64,000 bases of DNA, taken from NCBI RefSeq assembly GCF_001591365.1, contig NZ_BCUT01000005.1, positions 310,001-374,000 on the forward strand, read 5' to 3'. The notes under the pieces are model-generated. The model was not told the DNA's origin. It made no database searches and worked only from the letters and a program-made list of their open reading frames with translations. The position numbers and the translations under genes are program-made. Below, in pieces: positions 8,588 to 16,865 of the stretch (position 1 is its first letter; the number at the start of each line of letters is the position of its first letter). The DNA comes from Variovorax paradoxus NBRC 15149. Its GTDB lineage: Bacteria > Pseudomonadota > Gammaproteobacteria > Burkholderiales > Burkholderiaceae_C.

Positions 8588-9841
8588 TTAAGCGGTGGTC
8601 GCGACGTCGGCCTGCATCTGCTTGGCCCATGTGCGCAGATTGGTGGCGTCCAGTTGAAAGTCCTCCAGCTGCACGGGCCGCCCACGTTCGAAGAGAGGGC
8701 GAACGGCTCGCAGGTCGGCGCCCGCATTGATGGCGACGCCGTGCAAGGGGACAGAACCCCGATGGCCGATCCACAGCACCTTGTCGTCGGCCGGGTCGCC
8801 GCGGCGCACATATTCGAGATCGTTGGCCGGCAGGCCCAGCATCTGGATGTTGTGTTTCCCCTGGTCGGTCCAGAACCACGGCACCGCGGGTGCAGGAAGA
8901 GGCAGGCCCAGCATGGCGGCAGCGGCAGTGCGCCCCTGCTCGTTCGCGTTCTGCCAGGATTCGAGGCGCGTTGGTGCCGCCTGGCCGGGGCGGCGCTGGC
9001 TGGTGCAGTCGCCACATGCAAACACGTGTGCGTCGCTGGTGCGGCAGGACGTGTCGACCAGAATGCCGCCGCCTGCCGCGATCTGCAGCCCCGCATCGCG
9101 CGCCAGCGCGTCGTTGGGCAACAGGCCGATGGCGACGACCACCTCATCCACTTCCAGATCGCCGGTGCTGGTGCTCAGGCGCGACCGACCGGCCGGCAGT
9201 GAATGGACGCCGCTGCAGGAAGCACCGAGCAGGAGCGTTGCGCCCGCTGCACGCGTTCGCGATTCCAGCCATGCCGACGCCTGCGGCGGCACAAAGCGAT
9301 CGAGCAGGGCTGTGGCGCGTTCGAGCACTGTCACCGAAGCGCCTGCGGACAGTGCCGAGTGGGCGATTTCGAGGCCGAGGAAACCCCCGCCAAGAATTGC
9401 GACTTGCGGCGTTCCTTGAAGGGCTGCGCGTAGCCTGCGCGCGTCATCCAGAGTCCGGATGTAGTGCACACCCGGCCGACCGGCGGGGACGGATGCGAGC
9501 GTGACGGCCTCGCCGCCGGTGGCGAGCAGGCAGATCTCGTACTCGAGCACCTGCCCGTCCGCAAGGCGGACGTGCTGCTGCGCAAGATCCAGTGCAACCG
9601 CATCGCTGCCGCTGAGCAGGTCAATCTTGCTGCGCGCCCAGGATTCGTCCGTGAGGACGTCGAGCCGGGGGGCGTTGGCAGCGACCAGGACGGCCTTGGA
9701 CAAAGGCGGGCGCTCGTACGGTCTGTGGCGCTCGCGCCCCAGCATCGTGATGCGCCCGCTGTAGCCATGCTCGCGCAGGGCGTGTGCCGCGACAGCCGCC
9801 GACTGGCCCGCACCGACGATGACGATACCGCGTGAGGTCAT
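8588..9841 (-). CDS. NAD(P)H:ferredoxin reductase (FAD) of the Rieske oxygenase
   Basis: A 417-residue flavoprotein of the rubredoxin/ferredoxin reductase (BphA4) type. It has an N-terminal FAD dinucleotide-binding motif (GIVIVGAGQSAA), the RPPLSKA segment, a second GxGxxG for NAD(P)H (VAILGGGFLGLEIA) and the FAD-contacting VFACGDC motif, then a C-terminal reductase domain. It passes electrons from NADH to the Rieske ferredoxin encoded just upstream, overlapping its stop by 4 bases. It ends 28 bases before the alpha subunit, in the same transcript. Confidence 0.9.
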   Translation of the reverse strand: MTSRGIVIVGAGQSAAVAAHALREHGYSGRITMLGRERHRPYERPPLSKAVLVAANAPRLDVLTDESWARSKIDLLSGSDAVALDLAQQHVRLADGQVLEYEICLLATGGEAVTLASVPAGRPGVHYIRTLDDARRLRAALQGTPQVAILGGGFLGLEIAHSALSAGASVTVLERATALLDRFVPPQASAWLESRTRAAGATLLLGASCSGVHSLPAGRSRLSTSTGDLEVDEVVVAIGLLPNDALARDAGLQIAAGGGILVDTSCRTSDAHVFACGDCTSQRRPGQAAPTRLESWQNANEQGRTAAAAMLGLPLPAPAVPWFWTDQGKHNIQMLGLPANDLEYVRRGDPADDKVLWIGHRGSVPLHGVAINAGADLRAVRPLFERGRPVQLEDFQLDATNLRTWAKQMQADVATTA

Positions 9842-10155
9842 TTGCCGGCAGGCGACAACACGTAGATGTGATCGCCTTCCCGCTTCACGGCATGGGTGCG
9901 CAGGTCCACGGTGACCGGCGCACACATCGCTTTGCCCGTACGAATGTCGAAGCGGCCCTGATGCAGGGGGCATTCGACACAACCGTCTTCCACGTAACCC
10001 TCCGACAGCAGAGCGGTGGCATGGGTGCACATGCTGTCTGTGGCGAAAAACTCGTCGTCGATCCGGTACAGCGCAACCCCGTAGCCAGCGACGTCGACCG
10101 TCTTCGCTTCATCGTTGCTCAGCTCTTGCGCCGAGGCGACCTTGATCCAATCCAT
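9838..10155 (-). CDS. Rieske-type [2Fe-2S] ferredoxin of the four-component oxygenase
   Basis: A 105-residue soluble Rieske ferredoxin with C-T-H and, 17 residues later, C-P-L-H cluster ligands. It shuttles single electrons from the reductase to the oxygenase alpha subunit. It is the first gene of the left-going operon, about 40 bases downstream of a strong sigma70-type promoter and operator described separately. Starting MDWIKVASAQE, it has normal length for the family (about 100-110 residues). Confidence 0.9.
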   Translation of the reverse strand: MDWIKVASAQELSNDEAKTVDVAGYGVALYRIDDEFFATDSMCTHATALLSEGYVEDGCVECPLHQGRFDIRTGKAMCAPVTVDLRTHAVKREGDHIYVLSPAGK

Positions 10156-10192
10156 GGCTCCATCCAGTCGTTGAAAGATCCGAAATAAATAC

Positions 10193-10234
10193 TCAGTGAA
10201 CTGTCATATTAGTTGGATCGGTCTGTCTTTTCAA
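10193..10234 (-). promoter_or_regulatory. Promoter and probable PicR operator of the left (picB-picC-picD-picF-liv) operon
   Basis: On the minus strand a TTGAAA (10229-10234) is separated by exactly 17 bases from TAATAT (10206-10211), a near-consensus sigma70 promoter. Directly downstream, over the expected start site, is CAGT-GA-ACTG (10194-10203), an inverted repeat fitting the TCAG-N4-CTNN pattern that I recall being reported for PicR. Repressor bound here would block transcription of the ferredoxin gene that starts at 10155. The function is inferred. Confidence 0.6.
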
Positions 10235-10376
10235 GTGCGGGTTTGTACTTGTTGGCACTGCACCAGAGTGGATGGAAATGCACCCAAAAACCGGACGGAA
10301 ACGGTGCGTTTACGCTCTTGATTCGCACCGAATCAGTGAGTTTGTCGTGTCAGGGTTTTCATCAAGAAACGCTACC

Positions 10377-10425
10377 TTCACACACGCGCACCGCACGTCT
10401 ATACTTTTGCATGTGTACTGTCATA
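10377..10425 (+). promoter_or_regulatory. Promoter and probable operator of the right (picA-picE-picR) operon
   Basis: TTCACA (10377-10382), a 17-base spacer and TATACT (10400-10405) form a plausible sigma70 promoter reading right. The 13 bases GTGTACTGTCATA (10413-10425), at the expected transcription start, match GTGAACTGTCATA (10196-10208) at the start of the divergent promoter in 12 of 13 positions. A shared element at both start sites suggests that one regulator, the MarR-type PicR homologue, controls both operons. Confidence 0.5.
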
Positions 10426-10621
10426 AAATGGAAGCGGGGCATGAATGGCCTGCTGACACCGCGATGCAAATGGTGGGAAGCGGCCGGTGAACATCTCTTG
10501 ATGGGTGCCGATCGTGTGGGCAAGCACGCGCCGATGTGGCCTGGGAGGTGCCTGGTCAGGATCGCCGTGCCGCACATCCTGTGCGGCGCCTGGAGAAAAT
10601 CAGTCAAGCAAAAGGAAACGC

Positions 10622-13003
10622 ATGAACCAAGCAGACATTCCGGCGAGAGTGCTCAAGCGCGAGGGCATCGGAGCCCGGGTGCCTCGCAAGGAGGATGCGC
10701 GCCACATGGTGGGCAAAGGCAACTTCGTGGGCGACTTCGTGCTGCCGGGTCTGCAGGAGGTCGCGTTCCTGCGCAGCCCTCTGGCGCACGCCACCATCAC
10801 GGGTGTCGAGATTCCGGAAGCGCTTGCGGGGAAGGTGTTCCTGCGCGAGATGATGCTGGATGCAGCGGACATCGGTTCCCCTTCTTCGCTACCCACATAC
10901 CAGTACTCGGCCTTGCCGCCGTTGGCTTCGGGCAAGGTCCGGCACGTGGGAGAGGCGGTCGCCATGGCTGTTGCGCCAACGCGTGCAGTGGCGGAAGACC
11001 TGCTCGAAGAGGTGCAGGTCTCCTATGACGAGCTGCCCGTCTACCACGGCGCCGAGTCTTCTCTTGCGGCGACGGGAGACTTCCTTCATCCTGGGTGGAA
11101 AGACAATGTCTTTCTCACGCTGCGGGCCAATCGCGACTTCGATGAACTTGCCGCGAAGGCGGAAGTGAAGGTCAGCCGCACCGTCGAGCTGTCGCGTCAG
11201 TGCATCGTGCCGCTGGAGGGCAAATCGGTACTGGCCTACTGGGACTTCCAGGCCGATCAACTCGTGGTCGTCAGTGCGACACAGGTCCCGCACCTGCTGC
11301 GCGTCGGTATCGCCCAGCACCTCTCGATGAATGAGGAGGCGGTGCGCGTGGTGTCCCCCGACGTGGGAGGCGCCTTTGGCTACAAGGGACAGCTGTACCC
11401 CGAAGACCTGTGCATCGCCTGGCTGGCCAAAACATACCGAACGCCGTTCCGCTATCTGGAGGATCGGCGTGAGCATCTGATCGTCGGCGCCAACACGCGG
11501 CAGCATCATTACCAGCTCACTGCCTACGCGGACCGCACGGGAAAGCTCCTCGCTTTGGACGCCGTCATCACCATCGACGGCGGCGCCTATTCCTACTATC
11601 CCTTCTTCGTCGGTCTGGAGCCTGGGCAGGCGATCGGCAACCTGCCGGGCCCCTATACCTTCCGTGGCTATCGCTGCGAGACCCTGTGTGTCGCGACCAA
11701 CAAGCCGGGCTTCATGGCTTACCGCGGCGTGGCGCGCACCGGCGTCTGTTTTGCGATCGAACTCCTCATGGACGCCGTGGCGCGTGAAGTAGGCCGAGAA
11801 CCATGGGAGGTCCGCATGGACAACCTCGTCCCGGCCGCCGCCATGCCTTATGTCAACGTAGCCAACAAGCACTTCGACAGCGGCGACTTTCCCGCGAGCC
11901 TGCGTCGCGCCGTGGAGATGATCGGACTCGCTACAGTCCGTGAGCGGCAAGCCCGGGGAGAGCCGGACGGACGTCGGATCGGGTTCGGGACGGCAACCTA
12001 CACGGAGCAGTCTGCCCACGGCACGACCGTTTTCGCCAACTGGGGGTTGCCGGTGGTGCCTGGCTTCGATCAGGCGGTCGTCAGGATGACCGCGGATGGC
12101 GGGCTGGAAGTGCGCGTCGGCGTGCACTCGCATGGCCAGGGCATGGAGACCAGCTTCGCGCAGATCGCGAATGACGTACTTGGCATTCCTGTTGCCCGGA
12201 TCCGGGTCGTGCATGGCGACACCGCGCTCACGCCCTTCTCCTCGGGGACCTACGCCTCTCGGGCCACCGTCATGTCAGGAGGCGCCATCTCGACGGCGTG
12301 CAAGGAACTGTTGCCTCGCATCCAGTCGATCGCCGGCTATCTCATGGGCGTGGACCCGCAGGCCGTCGCATTGGTCGAGGGGTTCGCCGTCGCCGGGGAA
12401 AAGTCGATTCCGCTGTCCCAAGTGGGCGGCGCGTGGTATCTCACGCCACAGGATCTGCCCGAGAACGTGCATCTCGGTGGACTGGAGGTTTCGCGTGCAT
12501 ACAAGCCCAGGGTCGACACGGGTACCTTTACCTATGCCACCCATGCCGTGGTGGTCGCCGTCGACACGCAGACAGGCGAGGTCGAGATCCTCGACTACGT
12601 CGTTGTCGAGGATTGCGGCACCATGGTCAACCCGATGATCGTGGAGGGTCAGACCATAGGGGGCATCGCGCAGGGCATCGGCACCGCGATGTATGAAGAA
12701 AGCCCATACGACGACCAAGGCCAGCCCCTGGCTTCCACGCTGGCCGACTACATCTTGCCTGGCGCCACGGAGGTGCCGCGCATCCGTATCGAGCACTTCG
12801 AGACGCCTTCGCCTCATACCGAGTTCGGCGCCAAGGGCGTGGGGGAGGGGGGCGCGATCGCGCCGCCGGCGGTGATCTTCAATGCCGTGAACGACGCGTT
12901 GCGAGGCACGGGTGCTGCGGAGGTGCTGATGACGCCCCTGACGCCGCGTCGCTTGCTCAAGGCCCTCGAAAGCGCGAAGCCGGAACAGGGGCTCGTCAAA
13001 TGA
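10622..13003 (+). CDS. Molybdopterin-binding large subunit of a xanthine-dehydrogenase-family hydroxylase (PicA-type)
   Basis: A 793-residue catalytic subunit of the xanthine oxidase family. It has the N-terminal RVPRKEDARHMVGKGNFVGD domain, Mo-cofactor loops (PDVGGAFGYKG and AYRGVARTG) and the C-terminal GVGEGGAI motif with the catalytic glutamate. Enzymes of this family hydroxylate an electron-poor ring carbon with water as oxygen source. In the pic pathway this makes 6-hydroxypicolinate from picolinate. The start ATG at 10622 follows an AAGGAAA site. It overlaps the FAD-subunit gene by 4 bases. Nicotinate- or CO-dehydrogenase-like substrates are alternatives on sequence alone. Confidence 0.88.
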   Translation: MNQADIPARVLKREGIGARVPRKEDARHMVGKGNFVGDFVLPGLQEVAFLRSPLAHATITGVEIPEALAGKVFLREMMLDAADIGSPSSLPTYQYSALPPLASGKVRHVGEAVAMAVAPTRAVAEDLLEEVQVSYDELPVYHGAESSLAATGDFLHPGWKDNVFLTLRANRDFDELAAKAEVKVSRTVELSRQCIVPLEGKSVLAYWDFQADQLVVVSATQVPHLLRVGIAQHLSMNEEAVRVVSPDVGGAFGYKGQLYPEDLCIAWLAKTYRTPFRYLEDRREHLIVGANTRQHHYQLTAYADRTGKLLALDAVITIDGGAYSYYPFFVGLEPGQAIGNLPGPYTFRGYRCETLCVATNKPGFMAYRGVARTGVCFAIELLMDAVAREVGREPWEVRMDNLVPAAAMPYVNVANKHFDSGDFPASLRRAVEMIGLATVRERQARGEPDGRRIGFGTATYTEQSAHGTTVFANWGLPVVPGFDQAVVRMTADGGLEVRVGVHSHGQGMETSFAQIANDVLGIPVARIRVVHGDTALTPFSSGTYASRATVMSGGAISTACKELLPRIQSIAGYLMGVDPQAVALVEGFAVAGEKSIPLSQVGGAWYLTPQDLPENVHLGGLEVSRAYKPRVDTGTFTYATHAVVVAVDTQTGEVEILDYVVVEDCGTMVNPMIVEGQTIGGIAQGIGTAMYEESPYDDQGQPLASTLADYILPGATEVPRIRIEHFETPSPHTEFGAKGVGEGGAIAPPAVIFNAVNDALRGTGAAEVLMTPLTPRRLLKALESAKPEQGLVK

Positions 13004-13851
13004 AGGCGGCGAAATTTGCGTACACGCGGGTCTTCGACGTGGATGAGGCGATCGAGGTGCTGGCCAAGGGCGGCGGCACGGCCAAGGCGATGAGCGGAAG
13101 CCAGTCCCTCGGTCCCATGCTCAACTTGAGACTGGCGCGACCGGCGCAAGTGGTCGACGTCGCTCATATCGCAGTGCTGCGCGCCGTCAGTCGCAAGGGC
13201 GAGTGGGTCGAGATCGGCGCTGCCGTCACGCATGCCGAGATCGAGGATGGTGTGTACCCGCCGCTGGCGGCGCATCCCATGCGTCAGGTCGCGGGAGGCA
13301 TCGCCTACCGGGCGATCCGAAGCCGCGGCACTGTCGGAGGCAGCCTGGCGCATGCAGATCCAGCTGCAGACTGGGTGGTGACGCTCGCTGCGCTTGGTGC
13401 CCGCATCGTGCTCAGGTCGCCGCGTGGCGAACGCACGATCGAGGCGGACGGCCTCATGCTCGGCGCCTATACGACGGTGCTCGAGGCTGACGAGCTGATC
13501 GTGGCCATCCACGTGCCATCCGAGACGCCGACGACGCGCTGGGGGTATCACAAGGTCTGCCGCAAGCCTGGCGAATTTGCCGAAGCCAGTGCAGCGGTTT
13601 ATTTCGATGTCTCGCGCAAGTGTGCACGCGTGGTTCTGGGGGCCGCAGACGGGCCACCGATCCTGTTGAACGAATTCGCGGCGGAAGTTGCCAGCAAGGG
13701 TGCGCAGGCCGCAGGGCGTGACAAGGTGAGCGCGGCCGTCGGCCCTGCGCTTCCTGATCGCGACGGCATCGACCGGAAGCTCTTCACGGCCTGCGTCGAG
13801 CGCGCACTCGAGCAGTCGGGTGTGTTTTCCAACCACAAGCTAGCGGAGTAA
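13000..13851 (+). CDS. FAD-binding medium subunit of the Mo hydroxylase (PicA-type)
   Basis: A 283-residue flavin subunit of the CoxM/CutM family. The FAD-binding motifs AKAMSGSQSLGPMLNLRLARP and AIRSRGTVGGSLAHADPAAD are clear. It accepts electrons from the [2Fe-2S] subunit and passes them to the external acceptor. It starts MKAAKFAYTRVFDVDEAI, overlaps the large-subunit gene by 4 bases, and is followed after 6 bases by the iron-sulfur subunit, so the three subunits are encoded together. Confidence 0.9.
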   Translation: MKAAKFAYTRVFDVDEAIEVLAKGGGTAKAMSGSQSLGPMLNLRLARPAQVVDVAHIAVLRAVSRKGEWVEIGAAVTHAEIEDGVYPPLAAHPMRQVAGGIAYRAIRSRGTVGGSLAHADPAADWVVTLAALGARIVLRSPRGERTIEADGLMLGAYTTVLEADELIVAIHVPSETPTTRWGYHKVCRKPGEFAEASAAVYFDVSRKCARVVLGAADGPPILLNEFAAEVASKGAQAAGRDKVSAAVGPALPDRDGIDRKLFTACVERALEQSGVFSNHKLAE

Positions 13852-13857
13852 GAAGAC

Positions 13858-15051
13858 TTGAACCCCATCTCTATTCAGGTCAACGGCCGCGGCTTCAGCC
13901 GGCAGGCGGAACCGCGGATGCATCTTGGTGACTTCCTGCGGGACGAACTGCGCCTGACAGGAACCCACCTTGGCTGCGAGCATGGCGTCTGCGGCGCATG
14001 CACGGTGCTCGTCAACGGGCAACCGACGCGATCGTGCATCACTTTCGCCGTGGCATGTGAGGGCCAGGAGGTCACCACCATAGAGGGCTACGACGATGAT
14101 GCGGTGATGCAGAAGCTGCGTCCGGCGTTCACGCGCCATCACGCACTGCAGTGTGGGTTCTGCACACCCGGAATGCTCACCACGGCGCGCGACATCGTGC
14201 TGCGCCTGCCACACGCCGACGAGGCGCTCGTGCGCCTCGAGCTGTCCGGGAACCTGTGCCGTTGCACCGGATACCAGGGCATCGTGGACGCCATCCTGGA
14301 TGTGCTGCAACAGCAGCGTGACACCCCCGACGCGGAAGTCGAAAAGCTGCGGCAGACACTGAGCTTGCCGCGAACCATGGCACTGGGCCCGGTCACGACA
14401 CCGAGTCCGGCGCAGCCGCCCACGGCGGATCCGGTGGTTGCCGCGGAAATGGCCGAGGTCGATCCCATCGCGATGGCCAAGGCCAAAGCCAAGGGCAACG
14501 CGATCGAAGTGCATTTCGATGTGCCCTATCCGGCCGATCAGGTGTGGGAGTTCATGGGCGACCTGCCTGCGGTTGCATCCTGCTTGCCCGGTGCGACCAT
14601 CGACTCGCACGAGGGAGAGAGGGTCAAGGGCACCATCGCGATCAAGTTCGGCCCGATGTCGGCGGCATTCGCCGGTGCAGCGCGGCTGGAGCGTGACGAC
14701 GCTGCCAGGCGCGCAGTCCTGCGCGGTGCGGGCCAGGACAGCCTGAGCAAGTCGCGCACCCAGGGAGACATCACCTATCGCTTGGAAGCACTGACGGCCG
14801 GAAGCACTCGTGTGCACGTGGACATGATCTACGCCCTCCAGGGTCCACTGGCCCAATTCTCGCGCTCCGGACTCGTGAAGGATTTCGTGCGCCGCATGGT
14901 CGCGGACTTCGGAAAACAGATCACGCGACGGTTGGGCGGGCAAACGGTTGCGTCCAATGAACCACAACCCACGGTTTCCGTCGCCGGGATGATGTGGAGC
15001 GTGCTCTGGAGTCGCATCCGTGGCTGGTTTGGAAAATCGCCGCGGCCCTGA
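13858..15051 (+). CDS. [2Fe-2S] small subunit of the Mo hydroxylase fused to a CoxG/SRPBCC domain
   Basis: A 397-residue protein that is longer than the usual 150-170-residue small subunit. Residues 1-165 hold the complete two-cluster domain: plant-type CEHGVCGACTVLVNG with a later Cys (RSC), and the QCGFCTPGM plus CRCTGYQ helical-cluster motifs. After an Ala/Pro-rich linker (about 166-210) comes a CoxG-like SRPBCC domain (about 215-350) and a hydrophobic C-terminus (VAGMMWSVLWSRIRGWF) that may touch the membrane. CoxG recruits CO dehydrogenase to the membrane, so the fusion could anchor this hydroxylase at the respiratory chain (inference). Translation appears to start at a TTG (13858). Confidence 0.87.
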   Translation: MNPISIQVNGRGFSRQAEPRMHLGDFLRDELRLTGTHLGCEHGVCGACTVLVNGQPTRSCITFAVACEGQEVTTIEGYDDDAVMQKLRPAFTRHHALQCGFCTPGMLTTARDIVLRLPHADEALVRLELSGNLCRCTGYQGIVDAILDVLQQQRDTPDAEVEKLRQTLSLPRTMALGPVTTPSPAQPPTADPVVAAEMAEVDPIAMAKAKAKGNAIEVHFDVPYPADQVWEFMGDLPAVASCLPGATIDSHEGERVKGTIAIKFGPMSAAFAGAARLERDDAARRAVLRGAGQDSLSKSRTQGDITYRLEALTAGSTRVHVDMIYALQGPLAQFSRSGLVKDFVRRMVADFGKQITRRLGGQTVASNEPQPTVSVAGMMWSVLWSRIRGWFGKSPRP

Positions 15052-15176
15052 CATAACTCGCTTCAGGTGCGATGAGCAAAACACGCGAGCGATTGGATGG
15101 TGCTTTCACCGCAGCTTCCAACGGGACGCTGGATCCTCGCCTGCGGGCGAGTGAGTGAATCTTTTTTGGAGTCTCA

Positions 15177-15983
15177 ATGAGTTCCTTTCTTCATGGCTAT
15201 CACGTGCGTGCGGACGGGGTGCGGCTGCACCTCTTGCGCTACGGCGGGCAGGGCCCTCGACTGCTCCTGCTGCCGGGAATCACGAGTCCTGCAATCACCT
15301 GGGGCTTCGTCGCCGAGCGATTGGCTCGGCACTTCGACGTCCATGTCCTTGACTTTCGTGGGCGCGGTCTGTCCTTCAGCGCGCCGGGGATGGTCGCGAG
15401 CCTTGATGCCATGGCGGCCGACGTGCTGGACCTGCTGAATGTCCTGGAATGGTCGTCCGTGACGGTGCTGGGTCACTCCATGGGCGCCCGCGTGGCAATT
15501 CGCGCCGCGGCGTGCGATCCGGGACGCATGGCCAAGCTGCTGCTTGTCGATCCGCCCATGTCCGGCCCGGGCCGCCGACCTTATCCAGTTCCTCTGGCTT
15601 GGTATGTCGAGTCGATCCAGATGGCCGTCAATGGCATCACGGCCGAGGAGCTTCGCCCCTATGCACCCACGTGGACAGACGAACAATTGCGGCTGAGGGC
15701 CGAATGGCTCCATACCTGCGACCAGGATGCCGTTGTCCAGGCGCATGCTGGCTTCCATGAGGACGACATCCACGCCGATCTACCCAAACTGCAGACGCCG
15801 GGACTTCTGATGGCGGCGGGCCGAGGAGGGGTGATGCTGCCGGAAGACCTTGCTGAGATCGAGACTCTCGCGCCTGGATTGTCGCAATGCACGGCTTTGA
15901 ACGCGGGGCACATGATCCCGTGGGATGACGAGGAAGATTTTTATCGCTTGCTGGGTGACTACCTGAAGGTCGACCTGCGCTAG
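15177..15983 (+). CDS. picE: N-formylmaleamate deformylase, alpha/beta hydrolase (PicE/NicD-like)
   Basis: A 268-residue alpha/beta-hydrolase with the nucleophile elbow GHSMGA, the acid in LLVDPPMSGPG and the catalytic His in NAGHMIPWDD. Length and the GPGRRPYPVP cap segment agree with NicD-type N-formylmaleamate deformylases, which release formate from the dioxygenase product to give maleamate. It lies 125 bases downstream of the Mo-hydroxylase genes on the same strand, with a TTTTGGAG ribosome site. Its presence completes the step between picD and picF, both encoded on the opposite strand. Confidence 0.85.
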   Translation: MSSFLHGYHVRADGVRLHLLRYGGQGPRLLLLPGITSPAITWGFVAERLARHFDVHVLDFRGRGLSFSAPGMVASLDAMAADVLDLLNVLEWSSVTVLGHSMGARVAIRAAACDPGRMAKLLLVDPPMSGPGRRPYPVPLAWYVESIQMAVNGITAEELRPYAPTWTDEQLRLRAEWLHTCDQDAVVQAHAGFHEDDIHADLPKLQTPGLLMAAGRGGVMLPEDLAEIETLAPGLSQCTALNAGHMIPWDDEEDFYRLLGDYLKVDLR

Positions 15984-16053
15984 CGCAGCCTGACGCGCGG
16001 TTTGGTTTTCCATTCACCCTCAAGGGAGTCGATAAACTCGTCGGCTGACACCT

Positions 16054-16065
16054 TCAGCGATCTTG
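16054..16065 (+). promoter_or_regulatory. Possible PicR autoregulatory site
   Basis: TCAG-CGAT-CTTG at 16054-16065 fits the TCAG-N4-CTNN pattern seen at the picB promoter and ends 2 bases before the likely picR start codon. It would allow autorepression by blocking initiation. The short pattern is expected by chance now and then, so this stands or falls on binding data. Confidence 0.35.
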
Positions 16066-16067
16066 AG

Positions 16068-16598
16068 ATGATGACAAAGCGTTCTCCCGCTCAAAAAAAG
16101 ACAGTCGGCTCGGCCGATGTGGCAAAGCAACCGGTCCTGGAGCCTTTCAATCCGTTGCGCCAGGTCATGTGGCGTCGCCCGGGTTTCCTCATCCGCAGGC
16201 TGACCCAGATCGGACAGGCGATCTTTTTCGATCTATGCAAATCCGAAAGCATCACTCCGCTTCAGGTCGGCATGCTGACGGCGCTTTCGATGAACCCTTG
16301 GCTGGATCAGAAAGCGATCGGTCGAGAGCTTTCGCTGGACAGGACAACGACGGCGGAAGTGCTCAAACGTCTCGGTGACAAGGGGTTGGTCGAAACCCGC
16401 GTCAACCCGGACGATCGTCGATCCAGGCTTTCGGTGATCACCACGGATGGGCTCAACCTGATCAATGACTTGCAAGAAAGCATTCACCGCTCTCAAGAAC
16501 TGCTGATCGAACCGCTGTCGCCGGAAGATCGCGTTGTCTTCATGAGGTTGCTTGCGCAGCTCGTCGATGCGCATGAAAAGAAGGAAAAGGGAGCTTGA
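16068..16598 (+). CDS. picR: MarR-family transcriptional regulator (PicR-like)
   Basis: A 176-residue winged-helix regulator. The MarR core is clear: ITPLQVGMLTALSMNPWLDQKAIGREL, the recognition helix DRTTTAEVLKRLGDKGLVE and the wing VNPDDRRSRLSVITTDG. MarR proteins of nic and pic clusters repress catabolic genes and are released by a pathway intermediate. The ATG at 16068 was chosen because it gives the usual MarR length; a TTG at 16002 in the same frame is possible and would add 22 residues. It is the last gene of the rightward operon, 84 bases after picE. Confidence 0.82.
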   Translation: MMTKRSPAQKKTVGSADVAKQPVLEPFNPLRQVMWRRPGFLIRRLTQIGQAIFFDLCKSESITPLQVGMLTALSMNPWLDQKAIGRELSLDRTTTAEVLKRLGDKGLVETRVNPDDRRSRLSVITTDGLNLINDLQESIHRSQELLIEPLSPEDRVVFMRLLAQLVDAHEKKEKGA

Positions 16599-16865
16599 GT
16601 CGTCTGACGGGGTTTTCGTCTTTCACAGACTGATGAATATCGGCGCACTGATTTCTTTCAGTTCCCGTATTCCTTGCTGATCGTTCGCAGCAGCTGCCGT
16701 CTTCGTGCGACTCGGTATCTCCGTGCATCGGTCTTCTGCTGAATTTCTCTGGCTGCCTTGAGAGTCGTGGGAAGCCGGCAAACATCAGGCCTTGGCCGTT
16801 GGTTGATCCGCACGTAAGTTGTGTTTACTAAGTAATTTGGGACTGCTTCTGGAAGCAGGATTGAG

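Larger units (their letters stand above)
10156..10621. other. Divergent intergenic control region between the picB and picA operons
   Basis: A 466-base stretch without a credible gene. It is noticeably more AT-rich than its neighbours and carries two divergent promoter/operator units, at 10193-10234 (leftward) and 10377-10425 (rightward). The remaining 200 bases before the picA-type gene hold no further signal that I recognise apart from the AAGGAAA ribosome site just before 10622. Confidence 0.6.

Noticed and set aside
10333..10344. A further TCAG-containing site (TCAGTGAGTTTG) in the pic control region as a PicR operator
   Set aside because: It lacks the CT half and is not at a promoter; the 13-mer shared by the two start sites is a better explanation.
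10362..10607. Small frames in the picA-picB intergenic region as genes
   Set aside because: No ribosome site or recognisable protein features, and they overlap both promoters.
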